64,000 nt of DNA from Datnioides undecimradiatus (lineage: Eukaryota > Chordata > Actinopteri > Lobotiformes > Datnioididae): assembly GCA_008933995.1 (NCBI GenBank), contig WARS01000015.1, positions 14,702,957 through 14,766,956 on the forward strand, given 5' to 3'. Position numbers and translations under genes: made by a program. The notes below the pieces were generated by a model. The model had not been told where the DNA came from and ran no database searches. It worked only from the letters and a program-made list of their open reading frames with translations. Numbering within the stretch: position 1 is the stretch's first letter; each line of letters starts with the position of its first letter. Below are positions 1 to 13,900 of the stretch, piece after piece.

Positions 1-729
1 TTGTAGATGCATACACACCCACAAACAAACACATGATCATACAGACAATAAAAAAATGTGCAGTGCTTTTTATGCATCATTTCAATCAAAAGCAACCAAA
101 TATAAATATTTTTTTACATATTTGGGTAGCTTCGCTCTCTCCCTGGTGTTGGTTTAGGCCCTGGTGATTAATTTTGCCGCACCAGATTGAAGTTTCCAAT
201 TTTTAAACCCATTTTTTGGTGCTGATGATGATAATCATATCCTGCTTATAATGCAAGGCTGGATATAAGCAGTGCATGGTGGGCGGGATGTGGGGAGGGC
301 GAGGAGCAAAGTAATCTGAAAATGATTAGACCCTTGATAGTGATTAGTGAGACTCATGAATATGTATTTTCGAACTCAACAATGTGGCTTTAATCAGAAT
401 TTGTATGATTTTTTTTTTTTTTTATCAGTGACTTGATATCTCAGCAGCTTTTAGTCAGTTGGTTAGTTACTTTTCTAAGCGTTTCATATTTTCACGGTAG
501 ACTGGATGAACTGTATATCTGATATAATGCTTCATTATGTTGTACTCTCATAGTCTTATTGGTTTAGTAGAATGTAATGTTGTCAATGCTGCATTATTAT
601 CCTCCACTCCGTGTGCCTCATTGGTATGTTCTAAGCAGTCAAGTCTTATTTTTTATTGTTTGTTGCATTTTTCTATTTATTCTCACACTCGCTGTTTCCA
701 CGACCCAAATTTTTTTTTTTTTCCCCTAG
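1..729 (+). other. fras1: fras1 intron, 3' part (upstream of exon A1)
   Basis: AT-rich noncoding sequence that ends in a T-rich tract and the acceptor ccctag. I see no cysteine-rich or CSPG coding segment, and no gene on either strand. Confidence 0.8.
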
Positions 730-873
730 GATGCCATCCATCATGTGATGCCTGCAGTGGGGCAGGGCCACTCTCCTGCACTTCGTGCCCTGTCAACAGA
801 GTTCTTTTGCCCTCTGGTCTTTGTGCTCCCGAATGTCCCCTTGGTTACTATAACGGTCACAGGATCTGTGAAG
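730..873 (+). CDS. fras1: fras1 exon A1: furin-like cysteine-rich repeat
   Basis: This 144-nt exon encodes one 48-residue furin-like (FU) repeat. It has eight cysteines in the pattern CxxxCxxC...CxxC...C...C...C and the motifs CHPSCDACSGAG and CPLGYYNG. The acceptor is a T-rich tract ending ccctag and the donor is gtaggt. Both introns are phase 1, so the exon is a self-contained module that could be skipped or duplicated in frame. It is the first of five such exons here and probably about the tenth of the 14 in the protein (inferred by counting back). Confidence 0.93.
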
Positions 874-3800
874 GTAGGTACCACTGCTGAATCTCACCTG
901 AAAGATAACACTCGACATATCTAATGAATCAGAGATATGACTATGCGCAATCTAATAAAACCTCTAAGATAACGTCTGAGGTCGTTGTGGAGGATCCCCA
1001 ATGACTCACAGGAGGTAGAGAAATTATAAAAATACTAGGTAGTACAATGGTTCTACAGTATTAATATGGTTCACCATTTCCACTAGCAACATTATAACTA
1101 TGTGTTTGCAGTGTTAATGACTCGTGTACCTGCAGCTGAAGCAGCAACTCACTGTATTGTGTGCACTTCTGTAAGCTGCCTCATGTTGCCTTGAAAATGG
1201 TGATTCTAAGGCATTAATTCAAACTCACTCACGCTGTTGCCTGGTATTCAAAATAACTTTATTCATCTTTTGCAATGACTTTCATAACTAAAAAGCACTC
1301 AGACAGTGCATGCCTCTGCCAAGGCTGCTTCATCCTCTAATCAAAAATAAACAGTGATGAACAGTCAGGGCATACGTGTGCCAGGGTTTGTTATATTCAT
1401 GTAAGTGCAGGGTTAGTTGATGAGAAAATAGTGCAAATGTTTGTAAGTGCCCCAATTTGACCTGAGAAGTCCTTTAAAAGAGTCCTGACTCTCCACACAA
1501 ATAGAGACATTTAGGCTTTTGATCATTGCAGGTAAACAAAAATAACTAAATCAACACTTCTTTATTGGATGTATTAATAGATCCTGTAATTGAAAATCCT
1601 GCAAATGTGAAGCATGATAAAAACACACTGTCGAGTGTTCTGTAGGTTATTAAGCTGCCTGGGTGCAACAAAGCCACTTCAGCCAGTATTTGGCGATGGC
1701 AGGTGTTAAAACATTCTGCCGCTGATCCTCTGGCCTCTGACCTTACATCTAACCAGACCTTCGTGTCAACCTGTTTGTTTTCGGCAGCATGTGACAGCCA
1801 GTGCCTGACGTGCGACAGGGCCGGGGTTTGTACATCTTGCCGTGACCCGGCCAAGGTCCTGCTGTTCGGGGAATGCCAATATGACAGCTGCGCGCACCAG
1901 TACTACCTCAACACAACAACCCGGGCCTGCAGAGGTACACTGCCATCACCATGACAACCCAACACACGCCACAGTGGTACAGGGCGGTGAGGGGAAACAC
2001 TGGATTAATAATGAGCATGTGTAGTGCGCCCTTTATGATATTCATAAATTACTCCCCATCCATATTGCACGTAGTGTAGTGCGCTACATTGAGTTTATGG
2101 GGTCCATTGATCAAGTAATAAACTCTGGGACCAGATATGCAAATCCAAAACACTGCGTGTGCGTTTTAACTCAGTATTACGTCTTCCAGTGTGGCAAGAA
2201 GTTGATGAATGAGCCTCAGAGGATCCATGTCCAGACTGAATAACTTGTCTTTTTTTCATTCTGTGTACAATAATTCTGTTCATATATTCAGTTAGCCGCT
2301 AACCAGCCCAGACCACATCCTGCCAGACTGAATCTGGATATGTTTTATTGCCTACTCACAAGTAAGATGTGTGAAAATTTGTTTTGCATCGCTTCTCCTT
2401 TGTGTACATCTCAAAGAATAATGACGAGATGGGATTTTAGGTTCTGAATGTGAGCAGCCCAACTGTGCAGTCACGCTGTCTTAGCGCAGATATCCACTTT
2501 AATTTACGGAAAACCATTTCATGTATAGCATACTTCCCACAACTGTCATCTCGCAGACTTCCCTTTATCAGCGATTTGGTTCAGTGTAATGAGTTTATCC
2601 AGGTATCAGCCGCCCAAAGGATGCTGCCCCTGAGGGGCAACCACCACTTCCCATGTCGGTCAAGGGATTAGCAGCCAAGCTAACCGCCAGTGGCTAGATA
2701 TACAGTTTGATTTCCTGTGAGGCAGTGAGCAGTGCCTCCCACCTCGACAGGTGGTTTTAGCCATCCAGCTTGCGACGCTGTGTTTATCCCCCAAGCTAGC
2801 CACAGCCGCTACCTGGATAATCCACTGAACCTTGGATGAACCCGGAGCGTTAGAAAGCGGCACAAATAGCAGCTCTTGAAAACTAAAAGGGCTTTGAGGA
2901 ACCTCTCAGAGCTTTTAGTTCACAGCCACAGGGGAACTTTCAAAGAACCCTGAGAATATCTTTTAAAAATCTGTCAGCATTTCTACCTACAGCTTCTGTT
3001 TTTGTTAATCAATGATTTTTTTTTTTAGTATGAACCCTTTAATTTACCTCTTGACTCAGTTTGAATCAACAGAGAGACCCTATGGAAACCTTGACTTTTC
3101 TCACTGTAGTCTCCTTTCTGTTCGCTCTCTCTGTCACATAAGAGAGAGAGACTTTATTTGTTCCCACTTCTCGAGTCCTATTTAAGACAAAATGAAATGA
3201 AATGTTAACAGACAAGACAGTGATCAAGTTTTTGCGTTTAAAAAAAAACAAAAACGAGGACACTTTGTGATGCTCAGTTAAGTGGGTAAATATAATATTG
3301 TTGACCTGACAAGTTGATATTAATTTCCCTTTACTCGCCACCTCATCTCTTGGAAGAAAACTGCAGATATGCTTATTATTAGCAGCCACAGTGGCTTATG
3401 GCTCTATAGAGACCGGAATGATGTAGTCGGTTGGTTGGTCAGTTCACCACTTTGCTCCAGAGCATCTCTCAGCAACGGGTGGATGAAGTGCTGTGCGTTT
3501 TCCCAAGATATTAGGACACTTTGTCTGGTATCCACAAATGTCATTGGGAAAACAATGCTGCTTTTCCTTTATACATCTCGTGGGTTGATGGTTCTTCTTA
3601 GTTAAATTTCTTGCTAAATATTAACAGATTACCATTAACATTCACCAAAGACGCTTACTGTCGTCTTGTTCCTTAAATTTGTGTCCAAGCCTAGCTGCGC
3701 AAACGAAAATGGAGAGTTTCATTTGTCCTAATTGTGTTCAATTTTCTTTTTAATATAAATGGGACGAAACACAAACACACCAGATGTGCAGGAAGAGAAA

Positions 3801-3951
3801 ACACAAATGAGTTTAAAATAAATCCTCTGCTGAAAAAGAGTTTATTAATCTCTTTTTCTCTCCGTCCCTCCCTCTCTTCTGTTCTGCTCTCACCTTTTGC
3901 TCTCGCCTTCAAAATCCCCTCAATTCTAATCCCAATGTCCCTACACACACA

Positions 3952-4010
<59 letters not shown>

Positions 4011-7000
4011 ATACACACACCTCCTCCACCTCCACCGCTGCACTCCATCCTGTTTCCAGAGTGCGACTGGAGCTGTAATGCCTGTAAAGGCCCTCTGCGG
4101 ACAGACTGCCTGCTGTGCATGGAGGGATACGTGTTGCAGGATGGAGTGTGCACCCAGGGGTGCTCCCCTGGCTCCTATCAGGATGGAGACAAATGCCTCG
4201 GTCAGTCCACCAAAAAGCAGATAAGCTGATCCACGACACTATTTTTCTGCATTAGTGACCACGTGAAGTTGTTTTTATCTTCTCTTTTCTTATTAAAACA
4301 GTAACTCACTAGCAGCATACATAATCCACTGAACACCAGGAATGAAGTAAATGTCTATTACAACTTGTATTAAAATGAAAAGATGTCAAATAGACTATTG
4401 TCTTCTCTTTGAAGCCCTCAGGTCACTTGGACATCATTTTGCTTTCTCTCTCTCTCTCTCTCTTTCTATCTGTCTGTCAGGTTGTGATGATCACTGCGTG
4501 GAGTGTCGGGGTCCTGGACAGTGCCAGCGATGCCAGCCTCCATACGCCACGCTGCAGGGTCAGTGTGTCCTTGAATGTGGCAGAAACTACTTCCTGGACA
4601 CCTCCTCCCAAGTCTGCAAACGTAAGAGTGAGAATTTATTTAAATGCAATCATTTTTGAAAATCTGTTATATATTTACCCATTTAAGGAGTCCAGGGCAT
4701 GATCTTTGGGAACATTTACCTGTGAAAGGTCAGTTTATCAAACTAATAAGTCATGGATTTTCTGTCTGATTGTCTGACTATCTGTCTGTGCTTGGTGCGA
4801 TATGGACTCCAGCACAATCAGTATTATTAAAATTTGAATAAACAAGCAAACGGCCCTCTGTGCAGCAGTGGGTGCAGGGCTTCAGAGCAAGGATCTGTCT
4901 CTTTCTGTCACACCAGAGGCCAGATGCCTGAAACTCTTTTTAGATTCAAGAATAAATGTATGCACAAACACATAAACATACATATGTCTTCTTTTCATCA
5001 GATTTATAAAGAATACATGATTCTGTTGTAAAACCTCTCGTTGTGGAGTCGAGCGCACTTGCACAAGCATCATTTCCACTCCTACAGGTTGCCATAAATG
5101 GTTGTAAAACTATCTACCTCTTAAAACACCATTTTTTAATTTTATAGATACTTAAATGCAAGTGAATATTGTGAGGATAAATGGTAATTGCAACAGATGA
5201 TGTAATGACATGTGATATAGAATGAGTCCTCTGCACTGTGACTCAGTTTTTTAGTAACTGTGGAATATCAACCCTGAACAGCAGCAGAACAGTCCCCCCA
5301 TGGAGTTCAGACACTGTTAGCGGTGGGGGCTGATGACTCTGTTGAGACTAATAGTCTGATCAGGCTGATGACGTGTTTGCTTTAATGAATCTAGGAGCAC
5401 TGTGTGGCGATGGGGAATTAGAGGGGGATGCGTGATACCATCTTGAACAAAGATAGAGAGACAGTCATATTTAAAATTACAGCAGCAAAATGAGCTAACC
5501 ATGGCTGACCATGAAACTGTTGCTGCATGCTATTGGATAAATGAGACCAGCTGATGTGAACAGCTGATATCTTAATTTAACCCAGGCAATGAGAGCACTG
5601 AGAGCTTTTAGTAAGAATATTTTTATTCAAAAATATGTAAAATTTTAGAAATGCACATGGCACATGTCTCAATGACATTTCACAGAACGCAATGAAAATG
5701 AAAAACAACCTAAACAAAATTAAACTTTAAGGTTACATCACTCCCTTTTGTGCGTACACATTTACATTCAAACATTTACACATGAGGTGCAATGCTCAGG
5801 ACCCTAGGAAGTGCAGTGTCAAGTGGGACGTTGCGTGGATGTCGGGCAATCGGCTTGTTCCAAACAGACATTGTGTGAAGTTAGTATGAAAGTAAAACCT
5901 TAAGATTAGTGGAAGGAGGAAGTGTCTTTTGGTGAACTGAATGTTGTAGAAACATTGTGTTCAACATGTACAGAACTGAATCATTTCCAGAAGTAGAAAT
6001 GTGAGAATCCAAATATAAAAATGCCTTGTGTGGTTTAGCAAAATACCAGCACAGAGAGGAAGAATTCATAAAAGTGCAGAAGGCTTAAAAACTTTATTTC
6101 ATCCTCTTTAGCTTGCTCATCTGACTGTGTGCTGTGTGACGGGGTCGGACGCTGCAGAGCTTGTCGTGACAAAACCTACCTCATCGAAGGATACTGCACA
6201 CCTGACTGTGGACACGGATACTACGCAGACCAGAAGGCCAGGACCTGTCACGGTAAGGACCACAATTACCATAAAGGTTGGACAGTTAAGAGCTGAGTTT
6301 GGCTCAGACTGCCTCCTCCTACTGAAGAAACATTTCAATTGGAGTCTGTGAACTCAGACACCTCCAGGCGCAGCTTGTTGAAAAGCCTCAGGTCAAACAT
6401 CACATTAGTGCAGTTCAGCATTCTGCATTATGATATGTATTTCTAATATTCCTCAATAGATGTCTCTGCTGGATTTCTGCACTAATTTGCTTCAAGCTCT
6501 TTATTTTAAAAGTATCATTTTACCGTGATACAAGTCTGTGTCAAAGACAGGTCACATGCCGTAGGCGTGTTCTCAGGAAAGTGCTATTAAAGTGAAACAA
6601 AACTCAATTTAGATATGGATTTTCGTGGTGTGTATGTAGAAAGCCAGTGAAGTTGCATTAAAAATTCAAACAAATGTTAGTATGCACCTTATACTCTTAT
6701 GTGTTATCAGGCTGAAGTCCAAATACCACAGTGTTGAGTGCATTTCAATTATATGCAAATGAAATCAAGAAAGACTCATAAATAATACAAATGACCTCAA
6801 GACGTCACATAAAAACAAATCCACGTGGCTGAGCCACATGGCTGGTTGCTAGGCAACAGGCTGGTTAACCAAGGCATGCAGCACAGTGATGCCAATAAAA
6901 ACATCCCACAGCCTGATGCTGTGTGATTGAGCCAAGCTGATAAATGGTAATATCCCTCCAAAGCTACAGCTCATATGTGTGCTGTTCATGCTGCCTAATG

Positions 7001-7911
7001 AATTTAGCAGCCACAAATACGCACTTGTTGAACTGTATTTACACTATGTCTCGAAAAAGCCACACAATGCTCAGATTCACGGCGTGCCAACAATAGAAAC
7101 AGTTTTTGTGTCGACCTCTGACTGAGTATGAGTATCTGTTTGTGTTGCCTGACTATAATGCAGGAGCTGTTGTTATGCTGAAAAGAAAATGACACACAAA
7201 AGACATCAGACTAATGCTCCTTCAGGTCAAAGCTGAAAGCAGTAGTTCTGCAGAACAAACTGTTCACATCAACTGCCTTACGTTAGGAGTTTCTTATTAG
7301 TAAAATACTAACTGGTTCTCCTGAACACTGAATTTTCCGCAGATTCTCATTGTTCGAGGTGTCTTGTTCTATTTTTTGGTATTAAAGTTCAAACAGTGGC
7401 TGTCAACCTGCAGGCAGAGAGGCCTGAAGGAGCAGACTGAGATGATTTATGAAATGTGACAAAGTATAATTCTAATAGAGATACATTAACATGCACTCTT
7501 TGTGAGTGATAAATGCTTTATTTTTGTGAAATAATGAACATTTTAAGCCTCTAGGCTTCAGCTAATCCACAAGCTAATCAAGTGAAACAGTTTGGAGAGA
7601 AATTGCCTTTATTATTTATTTTTTTAATTTCCACTTTTGCCAGCCAAGACGAAAAAGTTGAGAAACTAGTGCTTTAAATTATAAACTTCTTCTCATTTAT
7701 GAGTTAATTACATGGCCAAAAGTTTGATATTTTAGAGTGCCTATTGGCATCATTAGAGGAGATATAATGAGATTACAACGTGGCCCCTCAAAAGAGCTGA
7801 TCTTTAAAAAGTTCCCTAACAAAAGTCAGTTCCAATTAAAGCCAACTTCTAAAATGCCACGCCAAGACCGAGGTGCCTTCCTCGTATTTCACCAGCCATT
7901 TCCCCCTCCCT

Positions 7912-7945
<34 letters not shown>

Positions 7946-10900
7946 ACCATTTTTTCTATGTTTATGTCATAACCTCCTCTCATCGCTGACACCCACTCAC
8001 ACTCTGATCCAGCTAGTTATAATTAGATAAATGTTAACCTTTAAAATGCATTAAAATGTATTAATTAGAGTAATAATAGGCTCGATGTTTTTCATTATGT
8101 GATGAAATAATATACTCAATTAGGTTGGTTAGACGACCCGTCAGGTTTAATCACACTTGCTGTATTCAAAAGTAATTGGACATCATAACCCTCAAACAAA
8201 TAGTTTAAAAGTCTTTTTGTTATTTTTTTGTAATAGTCATTCTAATAATACTTCATGCCCCCTTGTGGTTTCACTCATGTTTATGACTCCCTGTACCAGA
8301 CTTACATCCCCACAGTCATTAAAGTGAGAGATAAAAAGAGATAAAAGTTCAGTTTAGCATTGATAATAACACTATTATTTATGTTTTTTATTCTCTTTCT
8401 GTCCCTTCTTCTCCTCTCAGTGAACACACACCCACCTGCCCTCCAGGTCAGCGGTTCCCTACTGGTTCCACTCGGCGGTTTTGCCCCGCTGCTGCCCACC
8501 CTGCTGCAGGTGAAGGACCCCGACAGTCCGCCCGAGCAGCTGATCTTCCAGCTCGTTCAGGGTCCAAGTAACGGAAAGCTGCTGCTGTTCCGTGGGGCGG
8601 AGGGAGAGGAGAGGGGAGGCCGAGGGAAGTCAGATCGAGAACTGACCAGAGATGACACTTTCACCTGGGCAGAGCTGAGAACTGGCCGGGTCCGCTTCAG
8701 ACACCAAAAAGACAAAGCCAGGTCAGTGGATCTGATGTAGTTTGTAGCTTTCTAAAACATCCATTATGAATCAATCAGTTATTCACAAACAGGTTGTGGG
8801 TTTCCTCTCAGAGCTGCCGTTTTGCACATTCAAAACAGTGACATAAGAAAAATCCATAATGCATCAGGCAGGAAGACCAGTTTGTACGCCCACGGGAGCA
8901 GGATGTGAAGTGTAAAATAAAGCAGCCGTAAGACGTCTTTGATGGGAGTGACTTTGGAGGAGGAGCGTTTGCCTCCATGGACGCTCGTGGTTGTTGGACA
9001 AGTTGACAATCTGATGTTCATGATGTTTTCCAAGTGTAATGATGTTATTTGTTTTCACAGTGATCTGTGTGATACCATGTGCAGTTCAATAGACCTGAAA
9101 TGCCATGAATATCATGGAAGTGGAATTTTAACATTTGTAATTTTGCCTTTTTTTTTTCCTTCTTCATTATATCAGTTAGATTCAACCGTTTTAACTGTAA
9201 AAATAATTACAGATGACAACATTGGAGCGACATAGTCTGCTTCATCTTGCTTGTGCTACATAAACGTGATCCAGGAATGCATCCTGGATTAAACTGTCTT
9301 TTGTTTCTGGGAACGCCAGCATAGAACAATCTGTATCCCATCGTGTCGCTCATCAAAGCTGCATGTTTACCTGTATTGTAATTAAGAATGTGGCACTCCA
9401 GGCCAGACTAACGGTGGAGAGGGAAAGGAGCAAACCATCCCGAGGGACTTATTAACGGAGAACGAAGTTTTAATCAACCTGTGATGATCCGTTGCGCGGC
9501 GTGATCTGTTTACACTGCGTCAGAAACGGTAGAATAATTAATAATGGCACGTTTGATGTGCACGCGAGCATGGATCTCTGTGGTTACTTTGCAACAATCT
9601 GGTGCCTGTTGCACAAATTGTAACCATTGGCTGTGCTGTATGTAATTATGGTTTGACAGTGTGCAACATCACTCCAATAATAGACGGAACAGACAGCAGC
9701 TGTCTACAGGCGGCTGGCAAGAGATTCACCAGAGTAAAGAAAAGGCTGCGGGTACGCGCTCCTATCTGCTGTGGGTCAGGGAGTCAAAATCAGCCATTAA
9801 TCTTTTTTTCTCTATACGGTCACATGTCGGCAGGTTGAAAACAAGCAAAACATAAATTAAAGGGTCTGTGTGATTTAAGGGATGTTGATATAGGTGAGCC
9901 CACACCGAAGGAAAACACCAATCATTACAGAAAGCACAGCGGGTGGTGCGGTGCTTCAGCTCACAGCAAGACGGTTCTGGGTTTGAGTTTGCTTTTTTTT
10001 TTTTTTTTTCCCCGTGCCTGTGTGGGTTTCCTCATGTGCTCCCTCCCACAGTCCAAACACATGACTGAGACAAAGCTGGGTTAATTGGCAACTCTAAGAT
10101 TTCAGTAGGCGTGAAAGGAAGGCAGGGGAGGAGGAGATGATCTAGGGGCAGCCTAGGAAGATACTAGTTTGTCATTCCAACACAAGAATGGAGGGAATAA
10201 TCGGAGACATGACCAGAATGAAAAATATACATTTGTGAGGATGCATAAGGAGGGGTGTACATTGGGGCAGGAGGAGATACTCCTTATTGGAAGTGGATGT
10301 AAAACCTGGCCAGCAGGCAGCAACTCCACTAGTTGCAAAAAGAAGTGTGTTTGAATAGAAGTCTATGAGTAAATGAATCTAATTTACAGTTGATTTATTA
10401 CCTCAGCAAACATTTTCCTGTTGGGTTTATGGCCTCAACTGCTAGTTTCAAGTCTTCTTTTATACAGCTCGATGTTCAATTTGTAAATTACAGTCCCACA
10501 TAGAGTAGAATAGACAATATTCTTGGCTGTCTTGTGACTAACAAGTCACTTTTACTGAGACAGTCAGTCAAAATTCAGCTGTACCAATGTGTATCCATGG
10601 TAGCTCCCCCCACTTGTCCAAATTTGGTTTCTTCAGGCTCTAAAAACCTAGAACACAATTACCAAAATGCCATCTTGAAGTCTGAAAACAGGAGACTACA
10701 AACCAGACCAACAAAGTCTGTCCTTGTATCCCGTTCTGTGTCCGTGAGCATCCAGACATGTCAGCTTTTGCTTCCCTTGTTATTGTCTAAGCCGCCTGCT
10801 GTCTGTTTGATTTGTGCCACTTCCTGGTTAGAAAGTTCATTTCCATTAACCTATACATGAACTGGACATGCATTACATTTGCACTTCTTAGTTAATGTGT

Positions 10901-13900
10901 CCAAATTTGCATAGGCATTTGACAGCGTGACTACACAGCGTGGATCTCCTCTACCAGGGATCAAAGAGGCCACTGATATGTATAGAGGGATCACATGCAG
11001 CCTGTTAAGAGCTCAATGTGGAGCCAGTTTTCCTGACTGCATCTGGTCTGCTGTGGCCTGCCCCAGGTCTGTGGGATTTTGGTTTTAAAGCCCAGTGTCC
11101 ACTCAGCCAATCGGAATTGACTTATTTAACACATTAGTCGATCCTGACTCAGCCGGTCTGACCTAAAATGGCGGCATGCCAGTGAATTAGCAAACTGCGG
11201 TCCGCTGCCCACTTTTGAGCCATTAGATTAATGGAGACAGTAAAATATAATACTCTAAATAGGATTAAATCAACATGTTATAGCCATATTTTTCAAATTA
11301 TTTGGAGTGGGGGAAAACGGCTGCACACAGAGGACCACAAACAAATGCTCTTAGTTCGATTCCCTTGAGAGAAAAAACACGTGTCCAAACACTGTTGAGC
11401 TGAAAAATTCTCCATTACACCGACTCGCACATACGACAAGTCACTGTGGGTGAGAGAGACAGCAAAACATGTAATCATAACACGCGGTGGGTAAGTAGAT
11501 TTTTCTAAAGAAGGTATTTTCATACACTGCTGCCTCGGCAGAACATGTCAAGTGTCAAGACACAGACAAGGGCTGAATTTTATGTCTCAAGTGGTATAAT
11601 TTACCGTTTATACACACACAAAAGCACACAGATCAAAAGCTACTGCATTAAAAAATAAATCCATCGTTCATCTATAGTGAATCCAACAAATATACGGGGC
11701 GCATTCATAACCCGCGCATAAAATGAGATTTGTAAGTACTGTAGCAAGTATATTCCTTATGTTGCTTTAATAAGCTGTCCAATACATCTTTAATGGGGCC
11801 CCAGTTATCATAACCATAACAAATGCTGTAAAGTTGTGGCAAGTCTCGCTTTTTCTGCCAGAAATTGTAATTCAAAAGGAGTTGTATCATTGCTGAATGG
11901 CGCTGTAAGAATGTGTTATGTGAAGGATGATTTTTAAAGAGGAGCAGCTGCAGGGAGCTGGCCAAGTTTTTCCACAGAGACGCTGCATTGTTGGAGCATT
12001 CAGGCAGCCAGCAGTCATCAAGCATTCAAGCTGCACAGGAGACTATGGCTGCAGCACACTGTATATACAGATGGCCAGTGGTGGAAAGTAACTTTTACTC
12101 AAGTTCTGCATACTTAAGTACACATTTGGGGTACTTGATTGTCATTTTCTACTACTTTAGTACTCCATTACAATCCAGCAACAAATACAGCACTACATTA
12201 ATTTGTTAACTCAGGTCAACAGTTCCTTTGCAGATTCAAATTAATGATAGGCCACATTAACAAAGTAGTTATGATGCATTACTATATTACATTACTATAG
12301 GTTAGAATAAGAATCAATTATTTACTAAATATCATCATATATTGATTCTCCTTAGAAGTAAACCAAACACCCAGCAATATATAAGTGAATATATATCAGC
12401 TCCCCATTAACGTGCTGCAATACTAAAGTGAAATACAAGTGCAAATGCATCATTAATAACAGTCCAACTATGTTGTGTGCATGATACTGAATTGGAAAAT
12501 TCTTTTGGTACTTAATTTTATACTTTTGATGCTAGATTATCTTGATGCTCTGGTTTGATGTTGTAAGTGTTGCCTCCTTTAGAAAGCACTTCACACTGCT
12601 CAGCTACATGCAGCTTGTACTGTAGCTGTAATTCCCTTTCAGTCGTCACTAAACCAGCAACCTGCTCAGTCATTTGGTCCCTCAGCCACAGTTGGACACC
12701 CCACCCTCCGGGAGTTGTGGGTAATAAGTCTTGCCTTGGATGATGCTGAAGTGACACAATAAGAGGAGATATAGGCGATGAGGAGTGAGTGTGAACAGGT
12801 GTGCTTGTGTGTGTGTGTGTGAGGTCACCGTCCTCCATTCTCCCAAGATAGCACTCAGGTGATTACGTCTAATGACTACACACTGGCCTCACAGGACTCC
12901 TTTTCCCAGAATCCTCCAGGGCCAACTAAAGGCTATTTCTAGGTCATGTTCATTCAAGAGTGAACAAACTCTAATTTCTCTTTCTTTCTTTCTTTCTTTC
13001 TCTCTCTCTTTAGGACTGGTGAGTTCACCTTGCGTGTCGCTGACCCCCAGCTGTTTTCCCAACCAGAGACAATTCAAGTTCAGGCTGTATCAATGCAGGT
13101 AAGGTACAATAATGCAGACACTTTACTCCACTCGTACTTACCCAGACTGGTAAATGATACTGACACACAAAGATGTCATATAATGTTGCATCTATAATCT
13201 GTAAATAGTTGATTTTATAAGTATATTCTTCCAGCAGAGGAGCTACAAATAGCGATATCTTATAAATATGGCTGTTTTTTCCGCCATGCAGGTCAATTCA
13301 GTAACATTTCAGGTGACAATGAAGAACTGTCTGCCAAAGTTCATTTGTTTCTAAATGTAGTTTACTGTGAAACAGCAGACACTGTTTGTCTGTACTCTGA
13401 GGTTAAAATGTCAAGTTGATACTATACTAGTGTTCTTGTTGAGAAAGGTTGTCTCAGAAAGAAATGAAAAAAGCAGATTCCCTCCAGAACCAGACAGTCT
13501 GCTGCAGCACATGTGAAGTAGCGTAACTTTTATACTGGATACGACTGGGCTTCAAGGGCATGGTGTGATGCCCTCACACTGATTCTTGAGGTCTCTCATA
13601 TGTTCCCCTACGAACACTCAATATTTGACGTATGTTAAAAGGCAATGGGACAACAGCTTCATCGTATTTTTGTGAAATAATTGAACAGAGCACAAAACAA
13701 GACACGCAGCAAGAGCGAGGCAACAACACAAAGTAAACGATACTATTCAAAGACATAGCAGTATGACATATAGCAGCCTTACAGTCCCTGTGGATGTCAT
13801 GCAGCCAGTTGATCTGGAAAATCTGATGGCTCGTTTTTTAGAGTGCGGCTGTTTCTCATTTTGCAGCATCATCCCAGCTGATCTGCATTCCTCGCTGTTT

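Larger units (their letters stand above)
1935..4059 (+). other. fras1: fras1 intron A2-A3
   Basis: A 2125-nt phase 1 intron. It contains a decayed teleost repeat at about 3430-3540 and a long (CA)n tract next to the acceptor. Bases 2560-2860 are less AT-rich and have repeated 'aagcta(g/a)cc' words but no coding frame I trust. Confidence 0.8.
8722..13013 (+). other. fras1: fras1 intron B1-B2
   Basis: A 4292-nt phase 2 intron. It carries a tRNA-derived SINE copy (about 9940-10115), a hAT-type nonautonomous element (about 12076-12540) and a (TTTC)n tract forming the acceptor. Bases 10980-11260 are less AT-rich and include 'aaaatggcggcatgcc', a YY1-like word at about 11166. No nested gene is seen. 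Confidence 0.8.

Noticed and set aside
3691-4239. A 182-codon minus-strand open frame across exon A3.
   Set aside because: It is mainly a translation of the (CA)n tract and the antisense of a real exon.
11356-11372. A tRNA B-box-like word (agttcgattcc).
   Set aside because: No A-box at the right distance and no cloverleaf can be drawn.
11705-12025. A 106-codon minus-strand open frame with somewhat protein-like composition.
   Set aside because: I could not match it to any family; no splice or promoter context, and it ends beside the hAT element. A BLASTP search would settle it.
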